Assembly (NCBI RefSeq): GCF_016899935.1
Contig: NZ_JACJJK010000003.1
Coordinates: forward strand, 62,001-126,000
Direction: 5' to 3'
DNA: 64,000 bases
Origin: Olsenella uli
GTDB lineage: Bacteria; Actinomycetota; Coriobacteriia; Coriobacteriales; Atopobiaceae
A program made the translations under genes and the position numbers. The notes beneath the pieces are model-generated. The model searched no databases. It worked only from the letters and a program-made list of their open reading frames with translations, and was not told the origin of the DNA. This document shows positions 8,547-17,268 of this stretch, piece by piece; the stretch's first letter is position 1, and each line of letters starts with the position of its first letter.

Positions 8547-10160
8547 ATGCCAAGCCTCGAAGAGGAGATCTCTTCTCGCCGCACCTTTGCCATCATCTCG
8601 CACCCGGACGCGGGCAAGACCACGCTCACGGAGAAGCTGCTGCTCTACACCGGCACCATCCAGAGCGCCGGCTCGGTCAAGGGCAAGGCCAGCGCCAAGC
8701 ACGCGGTCTCTGACTGGATGGACATCGAGAAGGCGCGCGGCATCTCCGTCACCTCCTCCGTCCTGCAGTTCACCTACGAGGGTCACTGCGTGAACATCCT
8801 TGACACCCCCGGCCACCAGGACTTCTCCGAGGACACCTACCGCACGCTCATGGCCGCGGACTCCGCCGTCATGGTGATTGACGGCGCCAAGGGCGTGGAG
8901 GCCCAGACCGTCAAGCTCTTCAAGGTGTGCGCGCTGCGTGGCATCCCGATCTTCACCTTCGTGAACAAGCTCGACCACGAGACGCGCGATCCCTTCGATC
9001 TCATGGAGGAGATCGAGAGCGTCCTGGGCATCGGCACCTACCCCATGAACTGGCCGATCGGCAACGGGCGCACGTTCCGTGGCGTCTTTGACCGCGCGAG
9101 CCGCCACGTGCTCGCCTTCGAGGGCGACGGCCGAGCCAACGCCACCAAGAAGGTGGCCGAGGTGGAGGCGGAGCTCGGCGACGCCGCCCTCGACGAGCTC
9201 ATCGGCGAGGAGAACCACCGCACCCTCATGGACGACATCGAGCTCCTGGACGGCGCGGACCACGAGTTTGACCTCGAGGCCGTGCGCACGGGCAAGCTCA
9301 CGCCGGTCTTCTTTGGCTCGGCGCTCACCAACTTTGGCGTGGAGCCGTTCCTGCGCGACTTCCTGCGCCTGGCGCCCGCGCCGGGGCCGCACACGGACGC
9401 CCTCACGGGCGAGGAGGTCCCTGCGACCGACCCGTCCTTCTCGGGCTTCGTCTTCAAGATCCAGGCCAACATGGACAAGAACCACCGCGACCGCGTGGCG
9501 TTTCTGCGCGTGTGCTCGGGGCGCTTCGAGCGCGGCATGGACGCCTGGCACGTGCAGGGCGAGCGCAAGCTCAAGCTGGCCACGGGCACGGCGATGATGG
9601 CGGACGACCGCGCCACGGTGGACGAGGCGTGCGCGGGCGACATCGTGGGCCTCTTCGACCCGGGGATCTTCTCGATCGGCGACACGCTGTGCGTGCCCGG
9701 ACGCCGCGTCCGCTACGCCGGCATCCCCACCTTCGCGCCGGAGCACTTTGCGCGCGTCTCGCAGGTTGACACGCTCAAGCGCAAGCAGTTCGTGAAGGGC
9801 ATGGAGGAGCTCGCCCAGGAGGGCGCCATCCAGATCTTCCGCGAGCTGGGCGCCGGCATGGAGAGCGTGATCGTGGGCGTGGTGGGTGTGCTGCAGTTCG
9901 AGGTGCTGGAGCAGCGCCTCAAGAGCGAGTACCACGTGGACGTCTACCGCCAGGCCCTGCCCTACACCGAGGTCCGCTGGATTGACAACTCGCCCGACGA
10001 GCTGGACGTTCGCTCGCTCAACCTCACGCGCGACACGCTGCGCGTCGAGGACATGCGCGGTGGGCGCCTGCTTTTGTTCACGAGCCCGTGGAACCTGGAC
10101 TGGGCCACGGAGCGCAACCCCGACCTGCGGCTCTCCGAGTTTGGCAACGTCACGTTCTAG
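8547..10160 (+). CDS. prfC: Peptide chain release factor 3
   Basis: 537 residues, the usual length. ATG at 8547 behind AGGAGGACCC. The GTPase motifs are all present: G1 SHPDAGKTT, switch I RGISVT, G3 DTPGHQDF and G4 NKLD. Domain II and the C-terminal RF3 region (GVVGVLQFEVLEQRL) follow, which separates RF3 from EF-G. RF3 is a cytoplasmic translational GTPase that recycles RF1/RF2 from ribosomes after termination. It stands alone: the next gene is convergent, separated by a strong hairpin. Nothing unusual in the key residues. Confidence 0.97.
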   Translation: MPSLEEEISSRRTFAIISHPDAGKTTLTEKLLLYTGTIQSAGSVKGKASAKHAVSDWMDIEKARGISVTSSVLQFTYEGHCVNILDTPGHQDFSEDTYRTLMAADSAVMVIDGAKGVEAQTVKLFKVCALRGIPIFTFVNKLDHETRDPFDLMEEIESVLGIGTYPMNWPIGNGRTFRGVFDRASRHVLAFEGDGRANATKKVAEVEAELGDAALDELIGEENHRTLMDDIELLDGADHEFDLEAVRTGKLTPVFFGSALTNFGVEPFLRDFLRLAPAPGPHTDALTGEEVPATDPSFSGFVFKIQANMDKNHRDRVAFLRVCSGRFERGMDAWHVQGERKLKLATGTAMMADDRATVDEACAGDIVGLFDPGIFSIGDTLCVPGRRVRYAGIPTFAPEHFARVSQVDTLKRKQFVKGMEELAQEGAIQIFRELGAGMESVIVGVVGVLQFEVLEQRLKSEYHVDVYRQALPYTEVRWIDNSPDELDVRSLNLTRDTLRVEDMRGGRLLLFTSPWNLDWATERNPDLRLSEFGNVTF

Positions 10161-10202
10161 CGTGTTCTTCTCGCCCGCCCGCTGCGGCCAACCTCGCCGA
10201 GA

Positions 10203-10258
10203 CAGAGAAACGGCACAGAATCGGCCTCTCGGAGGGGCTATTCTGTGCCGTTTCTCTG
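10203..10258. terminator. 19-bp perfect inverted repeat between convergent genes
   Basis: Arms 10203-10221 and 10240-10258 (CAGAGAAACGGCACAGAAT and its inverse) with an 18-nt loop. It lies between prfC (+) and the membrane-protein gene (-), so a bidirectional terminator is likely, though the U-tract is weak. Copies of GGCGAGAAG-type words sit on both sides (10165-10173 and 10272-10280). Confidence 0.6.
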
Positions 10259-10297
10259 TTTCGGCGGTTTTGGCGAGAAGAACGCGTGGGTTCCGGA

Positions 10298-10690
10298 TCA
10301 GCGGTTGCGTAGCGACGTGGCCCAGCCGACGGCAAGGCCGATCGCGGCAGGGACGAGGCCGTACACGAAGGTGACCAGGTCGGCAGCCGCGATGTTGGTG
10401 AGACCGAGGGCGTTTGAGAGGCTGAACGTCGCCACGGTGTGGAGCACGTAGAGCGCGGCGATCGCGACCGGCGCGGCGAGGCGCCACCGGCCCAGTTCAG
10501 CCGTGCGGCCGACCAGGAGCGCCGCCACGATACCGGTGATCGGCAGGGCAATGCCGAGCGCCAGGATCACGTAGCCCATGATGCCGCCCCCGCCGAGGGC
10601 GCCCGTCGCGAGGCACCCCCAGTAGAGGACAAGGCAGGCGAGCCAGACTGCGCCGTAGACGATTACGGCCCTGGTGAGACGCTTCTCCAT
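10298..10690 (-). CDS. Small four-helix membrane protein
   Basis: 130 residues starting MEKRLTRAVIVYG, with the Shine-Dalgarno GGAGGT eight bases upstream. Four hydrophobic segments at about 8-30, 38-60, 72-92 and 100-122, ending SLRNR, so mainly lipid-embedded with a basic start and end. No family recognised. It is divergent from an AraC-GyrI regulator 146 bp away. In such pairs the regulator commonly controls the membrane protein, often a drug-response gene; that is inference. Confidence 0.75.
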   Translation of the reverse strand: MEKRLTRAVIVYGAVWLACLVLYWGCLATGALGGGGIMGYVILALGIALPITGIVAALLVGRTAELGRWRLAAPVAIAALYVLHTVATFSLSNALGLTNIAAADLVTFVYGLVPAAIGLAVGWATSLRNR

Positions 10691-10835
10691 GGGGTACCTC
10701 CTCGGTCGTGCCGTTACCGTCAGTCTACCCAGGAGAAAAAAGTAGTCCGTCTCAGGGCAGCCGACAAAGTTCCCGACAAACCGTCGGGTGCAGCTGGGTG
10801 CTGCAACGTACAATTTCGCAGGAGGGGGTGAGGGG

Positions 10836-11696
10836 ATGCCGGGTTCGTATCTTGAGCACGCGCTCGACTACATTGAGCGCCATCTTGCCGAGACACCAAC
10901 GACTGAGGAGGTCGCCCGGGCGACCGGTGTCACCGCCGAGCAGCTTCGCGCGGCATTTCTGCTGATTGCCGGCATGACGCCATCGCGCTACATCCGCGAG
11001 CGGCGCCTCTCCGCGGCGGCGTCCGATCTCATGGCCGGTGGCTCCGTCACCGAGGTCGCGTTTCGCTATGGCTACGATTCGGTCGAGGGCTTCTCTCGAG
11101 CGTTTCGCTCTTGGTGCGGCACACTTCCTTCGGACGTCGCACAGCTTGGTTCGCACATGCGCTCACCTCTACATATTGCGGTTGACGTAAAGGGAGGTCA
11201 TCTCATGGAGTATCGAATCGTCGAGAAGGGCGAGTTCCGCCTTGCCGGCGTCATCGCTCGTGTCCCCATGCAGTTCGAGGGCGAGAACCCCGCGATTGCG
11301 GAGCTCGCGCGCAGCATCACGGAGGCGCAGCGCGCCGAGATGCACCGTCTGATGAACACGGAGCCACGTCGCGTGGTGAACGCCTCTTGGAACTCGGACA
11401 CCAACTTCCAGGAGGAAGCGGGCGAGCTTACGCACCTCATCGGCGTGCCGACCATGGCACATGAGGCGGGGGAGAACCTCGCACTCGTGGAAGTGCCGAC
11501 GCTCACCTGGGCGGTCTTCCCCAATGACGGCCCCCATCCAGAGACCATGCAGCAGACGACTGCCCGCATCTATGCCGAGTGGCTTGCCGAGGCGCCCTAC
11601 GAGCTTGATGGGTTCCGCATGCTGTCGTTCAGTGACGTCCGCGACAACGGTACCGCCTACAGCGAGATTTGGGTGCCCGTGCGCCGCAAGTCGTGA
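10836..11696 (+). CDS. AraC-type regulator with GyrI-like ligand domain
   Basis: 286 residues; the ATG at 10836 follows GGAGGGGGTGAGG, which decides it over the earlier in-frame start at 10788. Residues 5-105 carry two AraC helix-turn-helix motifs (TTEEVARATGVTAEQLRAAF and VTEVAFRYGYDSVEGFSRAF). Residues 125-286 are a GyrI-like/effector-binding domain starting MEYRIVEKGEFRLAGV and ending in the typical YSEIWVPV. This is the Rob/BmrR-like layout that senses small amphipathic ligands. Likely regulates itself and the divergent membrane protein. Confidence 0.9.
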   Translation: MPGSYLEHALDYIERHLAETPTTEEVARATGVTAEQLRAAFLLIAGMTPSRYIRERRLSAAASDLMAGGSVTEVAFRYGYDSVEGFSRAFRSWCGTLPSDVAQLGSHMRSPLHIAVDVKGGHLMEYRIVEKGEFRLAGVIARVPMQFEGENPAIAELARSITEAQRAEMHRLMNTEPRRVVNASWNSDTNFQEEAGELTHLIGVPTMAHEAGENLALVEVPTLTWAVFPNDGPHPETMQQTTARIYAEWLAEAPYELDGFRMLSFSDVRDNGTAYSEIWVPVRRKS

Positions 11697-11713
11697 GTGA
11701 GGCGATTTCTTTC

Positions 11714-11821
11714 TCATTGGTACCGTCGACTGCTCGAGCATAGAGCAAAAATCGTCAAAGTGTCGATGAGCTCGATTGCCTCGTCTACCATTTCCTGCGT
11801 CAGCTTCGGAAGACTCGCCAT
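11714..11821 (-). pseudogene. Short remnant ORF, 35 codons
   Basis: ATG at 11821 after GGGGGTGATGCGC, reading MASLPKLTQEMVDEAIELID and ending after 35 residues. The first 22 residues look like a true protein N-terminus, after which the frame degrades, so it may be the stump of a deleted gene. The rest of 11697-11927 holds nothing I can identify. Confidence 0.3.
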
Positions 11822-11927
11822 GCGCATCACCCCCGTGATAGTCAATAGATCTCATCACGGTGGATTGTCCGGTCGCATCATAAAAGGCAGGGAAAGGGCG
11901 CCCGAAGACATCCCGTCTCCGAATCCC

Positions 11928-12689
11928 TTACAGCCTCACGTCCGCCGGTGCGGGATACTCCTCGCAGAACAGCTCGATAGGCGTCCTCTCGCCGTCACCG
12001 TAAAGCCGCTCGGCGGCCTCGGGACACAGGTTGCGCAGCAGGCGAACGGCGTCGCCGTCGGCCCGGAGCGGAGAGCGGTCGGCCTGGCCCGGGTCGAACA
12101 GGCGCTCCGCGTGCGCCACTCGGTTGCGGACGCGGAGAATCGTCGTCAGCTGGGATTGCAACTCTCGACGGCTCGTGCCCCTCGGCCACGCCCGGTAGAG
12201 CGCGGTACGCCAGATCGTCGCCTCGCGGGAGCGGTCGGAGAGGTGGACCCAGAAGCCCAGCGTGAGGTTTGCGATGATGGAGCCGGGCGCGGAGCCCTCG
12301 GGGAGCTGGCGAACCACCGCGTCGATCGTCCTGCGGTTGATGCGGTTGACGTCGAGCTCGCCGCGCCCCGCCCTCCTCATGACCGGTTTGCGGACGGGCG
12401 AGGCGTCGTCTAGGAGCCAGTGCGCGCCGCCGTCCCAGTATTCGCGCAGCGCACGGTCGTAGGAGTTTCGAAGCGCCACCTCGAAATGGGATATGTCGCG
12501 CATGAGCACCTGGCCGAGCGATATGTTCCACTCGTAGAGCTCGAGCGCCCGCTCGATGTCGCCGCCGCACGCGGCGAGGTAGGGTGCGAGGCGCTCGGGC
12601 GAGAGCCAGCGCTCGGCCCACTCCCTCGCGGAGCCGCTTCGTTCGTTGTTGACGCTTTGGGGAAGAGACTGCTCGGGCGTTGTTGCCAT
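11928..12689 (-). CDS. Abi-family (HEPN-like) abortive infection protein
   Basis: 253 residues, ATG behind AGGAGGTGTTCG. Contains the Abi pattern: an N-terminal WLSPERLAPYLAACGGDIERAL segment, ISHFEVALRNSYDRAL, NLTLGFWVHL and near residue 190 RVRNRVAHAERLF. The last holds R-x4-H, the catalytic motif of HEPN ribonucleases, and matches the phage-resistance Abi (AbiD/AbiF) family. Such proteins act in the cytoplasm as RNases that halt growth on infection. A single-gene unit next to a RelB-PIN pair, so the locus is accessory and defence-like. Activity inferred from family. Confidence 0.82.
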   Translation of the reverse strand: MATTPEQSLPQSVNNERSGSAREWAERWLSPERLAPYLAACGGDIERALELYEWNISLGQVLMRDISHFEVALRNSYDRALREYWDGGAHWLLDDASPVRKPVMRRAGRGELDVNRINRRTIDAVVRQLPEGSAPGSIIANLTLGFWVHLSDRSREATIWRTALYRAWPRGTSRRELQSQLTTILRVRNRVAHAERLFDPGQADRSPLRADGDAVRLLRNLCPEAAERLYGDGERTPIELFCEEYPAPADVRL

Positions 12690-12818
12690 CGAACACCTCC
12701 TACAGACATGATTGAGGCCCGGTGACTTGAATCAGAGGTCATTCCCGGGCCCATCGATATGTATCGTACCCGCTTTCGCGGGATATAACAAGGGGTTCAC
12801 CGGGCTGCCATCATACCA

Positions 12819-12962
12819 TCAGCCCGTCCGCTCTCGTCGTGCCTTGAGCCCGTACTTTTTGTACAGACGGCTGTTCCGCTGTCGCATCATGTTCCGCTCT
12901 CGCCGCACCTCATCGAGTTCGGCGGACTCTTTCCGAACGCCGTCCGTGTTGTTGTCTGGCAT
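12819..12962 (-). CDS. Possible 47-residue basic protein
   Basis: Reads MPDNNTDGVRKESAELDEV and continues highly charged to LYKKYGLKARRERTG, with the look of a short coiled, nucleic-acid-binding peptide. It is divergent from the relB-like gene and its start lies within that promoter. Upstream GAGATGAG is a weak Shine-Dalgarno. Recorded because the composition is protein-like; it may be chance. The rest of 12690-13005 holds only the TA promoter. Confidence 0.28.
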   Translation of the reverse strand: MPDNNTDGVRKESAELDEVRRERNMMRQRNSRLYKKYGLKARRERTG

Positions 12963-12993
12963 CTCATCTCTGTTAGTATGTAGACAGGTCTAC
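12952..12993 (+). promoter_or_regulatory. TA promoter and palindromic operator
   Basis: TTGTCT (12952-12957) and TAGTAT (12974-12979) are 16 bp apart, directly followed by the perfect palindrome GTAGACAGGTCTAC (12980-12993), 13 bp ahead of the antitoxin start. The placement is that of an autorepression operator for a ribbon-helix-helix antitoxin. Confidence 0.7.
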
Positions 12994-13005
12994 GAAGGAG
13001 GCAGC

Positions 13006-13287
13006 ATGGCAACGGCGGTCGTCTCTGGGCGCGTGGACGAGAAGGTCCGTCAGCGCGCGGACGCCTACATCCGCGCGGCGGGGTCCACGCCGGCCGAGGT
13101 CATCAAGGTGGTCTGGGAGAACATCGCGCGCACGGGCGAGGTGCCGGAGGAGGCGCCGGCGGCAGAGCCACGTGACGCCTGGGAGCGCTTCATGGAGTTC
13201 AGGGAGAGGCTTCCCGAGGCCGAGCCGTGGCTGGTGAACCTCACCAAGAAGCAGATGCGCGACATGATTGCGAGCCGCTATGCGTGA
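13006..13287 (+). CDS. RelB/DinJ-family antitoxin
   Basis: 93 residues, ATG behind GAAGGAGGCAGC. The N-terminus ATAVVSGRVDEKVRQRADAY followed by AGSTPAEVIKVVWENI and ARTGEVPEE is the ribbon-helix-helix DNA-binding fold of RelB/DinJ antitoxins. The acidic, helical C-terminus should wrap around the toxin. Its gene overlaps the PIN toxin start by eight bases. It should repress the operon through the palindrome at 12980-12993. RelB-type antitoxins usually pair with RelE/YafQ toxins; here the partner is a PIN nuclease. Confidence 0.85.
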   Translation: MATAVVSGRVDEKVRQRADAYIRAAGSTPAEVIKVVWENIARTGEVPEEAPAAEPRDAWERFMEFRERLPEAEPWLVNLTKKQMRDMIASRYA

Positions 13288-13708
13288 CTTCAACAGCAGG
13301 AGACTGCTCTTTGACACCAACGTTCTTCTCGACGCGGTTTGCAGAGGGCGACCGCAGTCGGCGGAGGCGTGCGAGGTGCTTCGCCGGTGCAACGGTGGGG
13401 GAGACCTGGGGCTCGTTGTCGTTGGGTCGCTCAAGGATGCGTGTTACGTGTTGCAGCGGCAATATGGCGAGGCTCAGGCGAGAAGGGCGATTGAGTGGCT
13501 GCGCGAGCTGCTCGTGATAGCGCCGCTCGGGGCAGAGGAGTGCGAGCTCTCGCTGGCCTCCGGGGAGCCGGACTTCGAGGACGGGCTCATCCGCGCCTGC
13601 GCCGAGCTCAACGACGTCGACGTCATCCTCACGCGCGACGCGGGCGTCTTCAAGCGCTCCAAGGTCCGTGCCATGACCTGCGCGGAGTACCTGGAGCTGT
13701 TTGGGTAG
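13280..13708 (+). CDS. PIN-domain ribonuclease toxin
   Basis: 142 residues starting MRDFNSRR, overlapping the antitoxin stop (ATGCGTGA), which supports this start over 13268. The PIN signature is visible: LLFDTNVLLD with the first acidic residue, a glutamate in QSAEACEVL, the acidic pair in EPDFEDGLI and DVILTRD near residue 118. PIN toxins are Mg-dependent RNases that cut tRNA or rRNA when the antitoxin is degraded. Forms a two-gene TA operon with the RelB-like protein upstream. Confidence 0.85.
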   Translation: MRDFNSRRLLFDTNVLLDAVCRGRPQSAEACEVLRRCNGGGDLGLVVVGSLKDACYVLQRQYGEAQARRAIEWLRELLVIAPLGAEECELSLASGEPDFEDGLIRACAELNDVDVILTRDAGVFKRSKVRAMTCAEYLELFG

Positions 13709-13828
13709 GCCCGTGGCCCAGCACGGGGCCAACTCGTGTCTGCGTTCGTGCCGCCCGCACTCGTGACAAAACTCACTTCCGCCGCTGCGGGCGGCCTGTG
13801 ACAATGGCGCCAAGAGAAAGGGGCCGCC

Positions 13829-14815
13829 ATGTCACCAAACGCGCCGCACGCCATGTCGCACACGCAGACCGCACCATCACAAGACGTCGTCCGCGTCACC
13901 GGGCTCGTCAAGCGCTATCACGAGCTCGTCGCGCTCGACCACCTGGACCTCGCCGTGCTCAAGGGTGAGATTTTCGGCCTGCTGGGCCCCAACGGGTCGG
14001 GCAAGACCACAGCCATCAACTGCATCCTCCAGCTGCTCTCCTACGACCGCGGCACCATCGAGCTCTTCGGCGAGCCGATGGCGCCGAGCCGCTACGACCT
14101 CAAGGCGCGCGTGGGCGTGGTCCCGCAGCAGGTGGCCGTCTTCGACGAGCTCACCGTGCGCGAGAACGTGGACGCCTTCTGTGCGCTCTACGTGCGCGAC
14201 CGTCGTCGGCGCCGCCAGCTCGTGGACGAGGCGATCGACTTCGTGGGCCTCGGCGACTACGTCCGCTTCCGCCCGGCCAAGCTCTCCGGCGGCCTGGCGC
14301 GGCGGCTCAACATCGCCTGCGGCATCGCGCACCACCCCGAGCTCATCTTCTTCGACGAGCCCACCGTCGCCGTGGACCCGCAGAGCCGCGCGAGCATCCT
14401 GGACGGCATCTGCCGCCTGCGCGACGAGGGCGCCACGGTGGTCTACACGAGCCACTACATGGAGGAGGTCGAGCAGATCTGCGGTCGCATCATGATCTGC
14501 GACCGCGGCCGCGCCGTGGCGCAGGGTACCGCGGACGAGCTCAAGCGCATGATCAGCCTCGGCGAGAAGATCACGGTCGAGACGGACGCGCTGCCCGAGG
14601 GCACGCTCGAGCGCCTGCGCGGCCTCTCGCACGTGCTCTCGGCGGACTACGCGGACGGCACGCTGCGTCTGACCTGCGAGGCGAGCGCGCACAACCTCAC
14701 CGACGCGCTCTCCGTCCTCACCGCCGCCGGCGTGCGTCTGGGCCGCGTGTGGTCCGAGCCGCCCACCCTGAACGACGTCTTCCTCGAGCTCTGCGGCCGT
14801 GAGCTGCGCGACTAA
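13829..14815 (+). CDS. ABC transporter ATP-binding protein
   Basis: 328 residues. Walker A LLGPNGSGKTT, signature LSGGLARRL, Walker B LIFFDEP followed by VAVDPQSR, H-loop YTSHYMEE. The C-terminal 80 residues match the accessory region of drug-type ABC-2 ATPases (DrrA/CcmA-like). Start could be 13829 or 13853. First gene of a six-gene operon with two ABC-2 permeases, a two-component system and an MFS pump, all separated by at most 50 bp or overlapping. Likely powers export of a toxic compound sensed by the kinase. Confidence 0.93.
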   Translation: MSPNAPHAMSHTQTAPSQDVVRVTGLVKRYHELVALDHLDLAVLKGEIFGLLGPNGSGKTTAINCILQLLSYDRGTIELFGEPMAPSRYDLKARVGVVPQQVAVFDELTVRENVDAFCALYVRDRRRRRQLVDEAIDFVGLGDYVRFRPAKLSGGLARRLNIACGIAHHPELIFFDEPTVAVDPQSRASILDGICRLRDEGATVVYTSHYMEEVEQICGRIMICDRGRAVAQGTADELKRMISLGEKITVETDALPEGTLERLRGLSHVLSADYADGTLRLTCEASAHNLTDALSVLTAAGVRLGRVWSEPPTLNDVFLELCGRELRD

Positions 14816-14826
14816 GGGGCGACGAC

Positions 14827-16029
14827 ATGGGAACCTCGTTTCTGGTGAGCATCAAGAGCCTCGTGCGCACGCCCTCGGTGATCGTGTGGGTGCTGGCGTT
14901 TCCCCTCATCATGTCGGCCGTCTTCCTCTTCATGTTCTCCGGCATGCGCACGGACGGCGCGGTTGATCCGGTCCCGGTTGCGCTCGTGGCGCCGGCGGGC
15001 GAGAAGAACGACGCGCCTGCGGGCTCCTTCGAGCAGGTCACGGCCACCCTTGCGGAGCCGGGGGAGGACCAGCTGCTCGACCTGCGGCGCGTCGGGACCG
15101 CCGCCGAGGCCGCGGACCTTCTCGCCAGCGGCGAGGTTGACGGCTACTTTGAGCTCGCGCCCGACGGCACGCCCGCGCTCACGGTGGGCTCGGCCTACAC
15201 GCTTTCCAGCGCGGACGGCGCGACGGCCGTCAACCGCACGATCCTGGAGACCGTCGCCAGCTCCTACGTGCAGTCGCGCGCTCTCTTGGAGGAGGTGGCG
15301 CGGCGCGACCCGGCGGCGCTCGCGGAGCCCGCCGCCGTCGCGGACGCCCTGGGCATCCAGACTGCCGTGGAGCAGACGCAGATCACGCACGCCCGGCCGG
15401 AGGAGCTCGTGCGCTACTACTACGCCCTGCTCGGCATGTCCGCGCTCATGGCGACGCAGGCGGGCATGCTCGCCGTGGCACAGGCCCAGCCCGGCGTCTC
15501 CGCGCTCGGGGCACGCCGGGCGGTCTCGGGCACCTCGCGCCTGCGGCAGCTCGCCGGCTGCGTGCTCGGCGCGTGGGCGGTCTCGACCGTGGCGCTGACG
15601 CTGGCCTTTGCGTTCCTGCGCCTCGTGGTGGGCGTGGACTTTGGCGGCCGAGAAGGACTTGCCCTCGTGGCCGTCGCCGCCTGCGCGCTGCTCGCCACGG
15701 CGCTCGGTGCGTGCGTGGGCGCGCTGCCGATCTCTGCCGGCATCTCCGCGCGCTCGGGCATCCTCACGGCGCTGACCTGCGTGCTCTCGCTCTTCGCGGG
15801 CCTCTACGGCTCGTCGGCGATGGAGCTCGCGGACAACCTCGCCCGCGCGCTGCCGTGGACGAGCTGGGTGAACCCGACCAAGCTCGTGTGCGACACGTTC
15901 TATGCGCTCTACTACTACACCTCGCTCGCGCCGTTTGCCGCGCGCATCGCCGCCTGCATGGCGGGCGCGCTCGCCCTTCTCGCCGTGGCTGGCGCCATCT
16001 TTAGGAGGCAGCGCTATGAGCACCTTTAG
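14827..16029 (+). CDS. ABC-2 type permease subunit 1
   Basis: 400 residues. One N-terminal membrane helix (residues 17-38, VIVWVLAFPLIMSAVFLFMF), a large extracytoplasmic domain of about 150 residues, then five to six helices from about residue 195, typical of ABC2_membrane_3 exporters. Follows the ATPase by 11 bp and overlaps the next permease by 14 bp, so the two permeases probably form a heterodimer. The loop carries a GEKNDAP insertion encoded by the over-represented word GGCGAGAAGAACG. Confidence 0.88.
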   Translation: MGTSFLVSIKSLVRTPSVIVWVLAFPLIMSAVFLFMFSGMRTDGAVDPVPVALVAPAGEKNDAPAGSFEQVTATLAEPGEDQLLDLRRVGTAAEAADLLASGEVDGYFELAPDGTPALTVGSAYTLSSADGATAVNRTILETVASSYVQSRALLEEVARRDPAALAEPAAVADALGIQTAVEQTQITHARPEELVRYYYALLGMSALMATQAGMLAVAQAQPGVSALGARRAVSGTSRLRQLAGCVLGAWAVSTVALTLAFAFLRLVVGVDFGGREGLALVAVAACALLATALGACVGALPISAGISARSGILTALTCVLSLFAGLYGSSAMELADNLARALPWTSWVNPTKLVCDTFYALYYYTSLAPFAARIAACMAGALALLAVAGAIFRRQRYEHL

Positions 16030-17221
16030 GACCGCCCTGCGCGTGGTTGCCGGGCATCCCATCTACCTCGCGCTCTACGTGGCGTTTCTCTCCCTCATGG
16101 GCGTGCTCGTGGTGGGCGACATGGGCGTGGCCACCGCAGGCGAGAAGGACGGCTACGCCGCCTACGAGGCGCGCGTCGCCGTGGTCGATCGGGACGGCAC
16201 GGCGCTCTCGGGCGCGCTTGCGGCATGGGCGGGCGAGGCCTTCGAGCTCGTGGAGGTTGCGGACGAGCCGCTCGCGCTGCAGGACGCGGTGGCCACGGGC
16301 CGGGTGGACTGCCTGGTGGTGCTGCCGGAGGGCTTCGAGCGGGAGCTGCTTGCCGCTGCGCGATCGGGCGACGAGGTGCCGGCGCTCGAGGTGGCCTACG
16401 GGCAGGACGTGCAGGCGGGCGCCCTCGCGGCACAGGCGACGTCGCGCTGGGTCTCGCTCGCGGCGAGCGCGGCGGCCCTCGAGCCACAGGCGTCGGCGGC
16501 CGAGGTCGCGGGTCTCGTGCAGGTCGGCGCGACGCGGCGGGCCGAGGTGAGCGTGCGCGCGTCCGAGGGCGCGCTCGGTGGCGCGGACCGGCTTGCCACG
16601 TACCTGAACTTCTCGACGTATTCCGTCATGAGCTCCATCGTGGTGGTGGCCGGGGTCTCGCTCTCGGCGTTCCAGCAGCCGGAGCGCCGACGCCGCCTGG
16701 CGGCGGGGCCCGTCTCGCCCGCTCGACTCTCGGCGGGACAGGTCGCGGCGTGCCTCGTGCTCGTGGTGGGGGTGTGGGCGTGGACCTGCGCCGTGGCCCT
16801 CGCGGCCTGCGGGGGTGCCCTTGCGGGGACGGACCCGGCGCTCGTGGCCTGCGCGCTCGGGAGCGTGCTGCCCTTCGCCCTGGTGCCGCTCGCGCTGGCG
16901 TTCCTGCTCGCGCAGCTGGGCCTCAGCGAGGACGCGGTCAACGCGTGCGGCAACATCGGCGCCATGGTGCTCTCGTTTCTCGGCGGGGCGTGGGTGCCGC
17001 TCTCCATGCTGCCCGACGCCGTGCAGGCGGCGGCGCGCCTCTCGCCCTCGTATTGGGTGAGCCAGGCGGTCTCGTCGGCGCTGCACGCCGAGGCGCTCAC
17101 GCCCGATTTGGCTGCCGAGCTGGGGACCTGCCTGGGGATTGTCCTGCTCTTCGCGGTGACGCTCTTTGCCCTGGGACTCGCGCTCGGCCGCGCCCGGCGT
17201 CGCGCTGCCGGCGCGGCGTGA
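16016..17221 (+). CDS. ABC-2 type permease subunit 2
   Basis: 401 residues, ATG at 16016 behind AGGAGGCAGCGCT. Same plan as the preceding gene: an N-terminal helix (ALYVAFLSLMGVLVVGDM), an extracytoplasmic domain with a GFERELLAAA-type segment seen in YhgE/ABC-2 exporters, and six C-terminal helices including a WVPLSMLPDAVQAAARLSPSYWV loop typical of ABC-2 membrane proteins. Paralogous partner of the upstream permease. Ends 47 bp before the kinase gene. Confidence 0.87.
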   Translation: MSTFRTALRVVAGHPIYLALYVAFLSLMGVLVVGDMGVATAGEKDGYAAYEARVAVVDRDGTALSGALAAWAGEAFELVEVADEPLALQDAVATGRVDCLVVLPEGFERELLAAARSGDEVPALEVAYGQDVQAGALAAQATSRWVSLAASAAALEPQASAAEVAGLVQVGATRRAEVSVRASEGALGGADRLATYLNFSTYSVMSSIVVVAGVSLSAFQQPERRRRLAAGPVSPARLSAGQVAACLVLVVGVWAWTCAVALAACGGALAGTDPALVACALGSVLPFALVPLALAFLLAQLGLSEDAVNACGNIGAMVLSFLGGAWVPLSMLPDAVQAAARLSPSYWVSQAVSSALHAEALTPDLAAELGTCLGIVLLFAVTLFALGLALGRARRRAAGAA

Positions 17222-17268
17222 GTGACGTTCCGCGCGTTGTTGTCCAGCCGCGCTGCTAGAATCGCCCC

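Noticed and set aside
8520-10487. 655-codon minus-strand ORF over prfC
   Set aside because: Shadow of a textbook release factor 3 gene.
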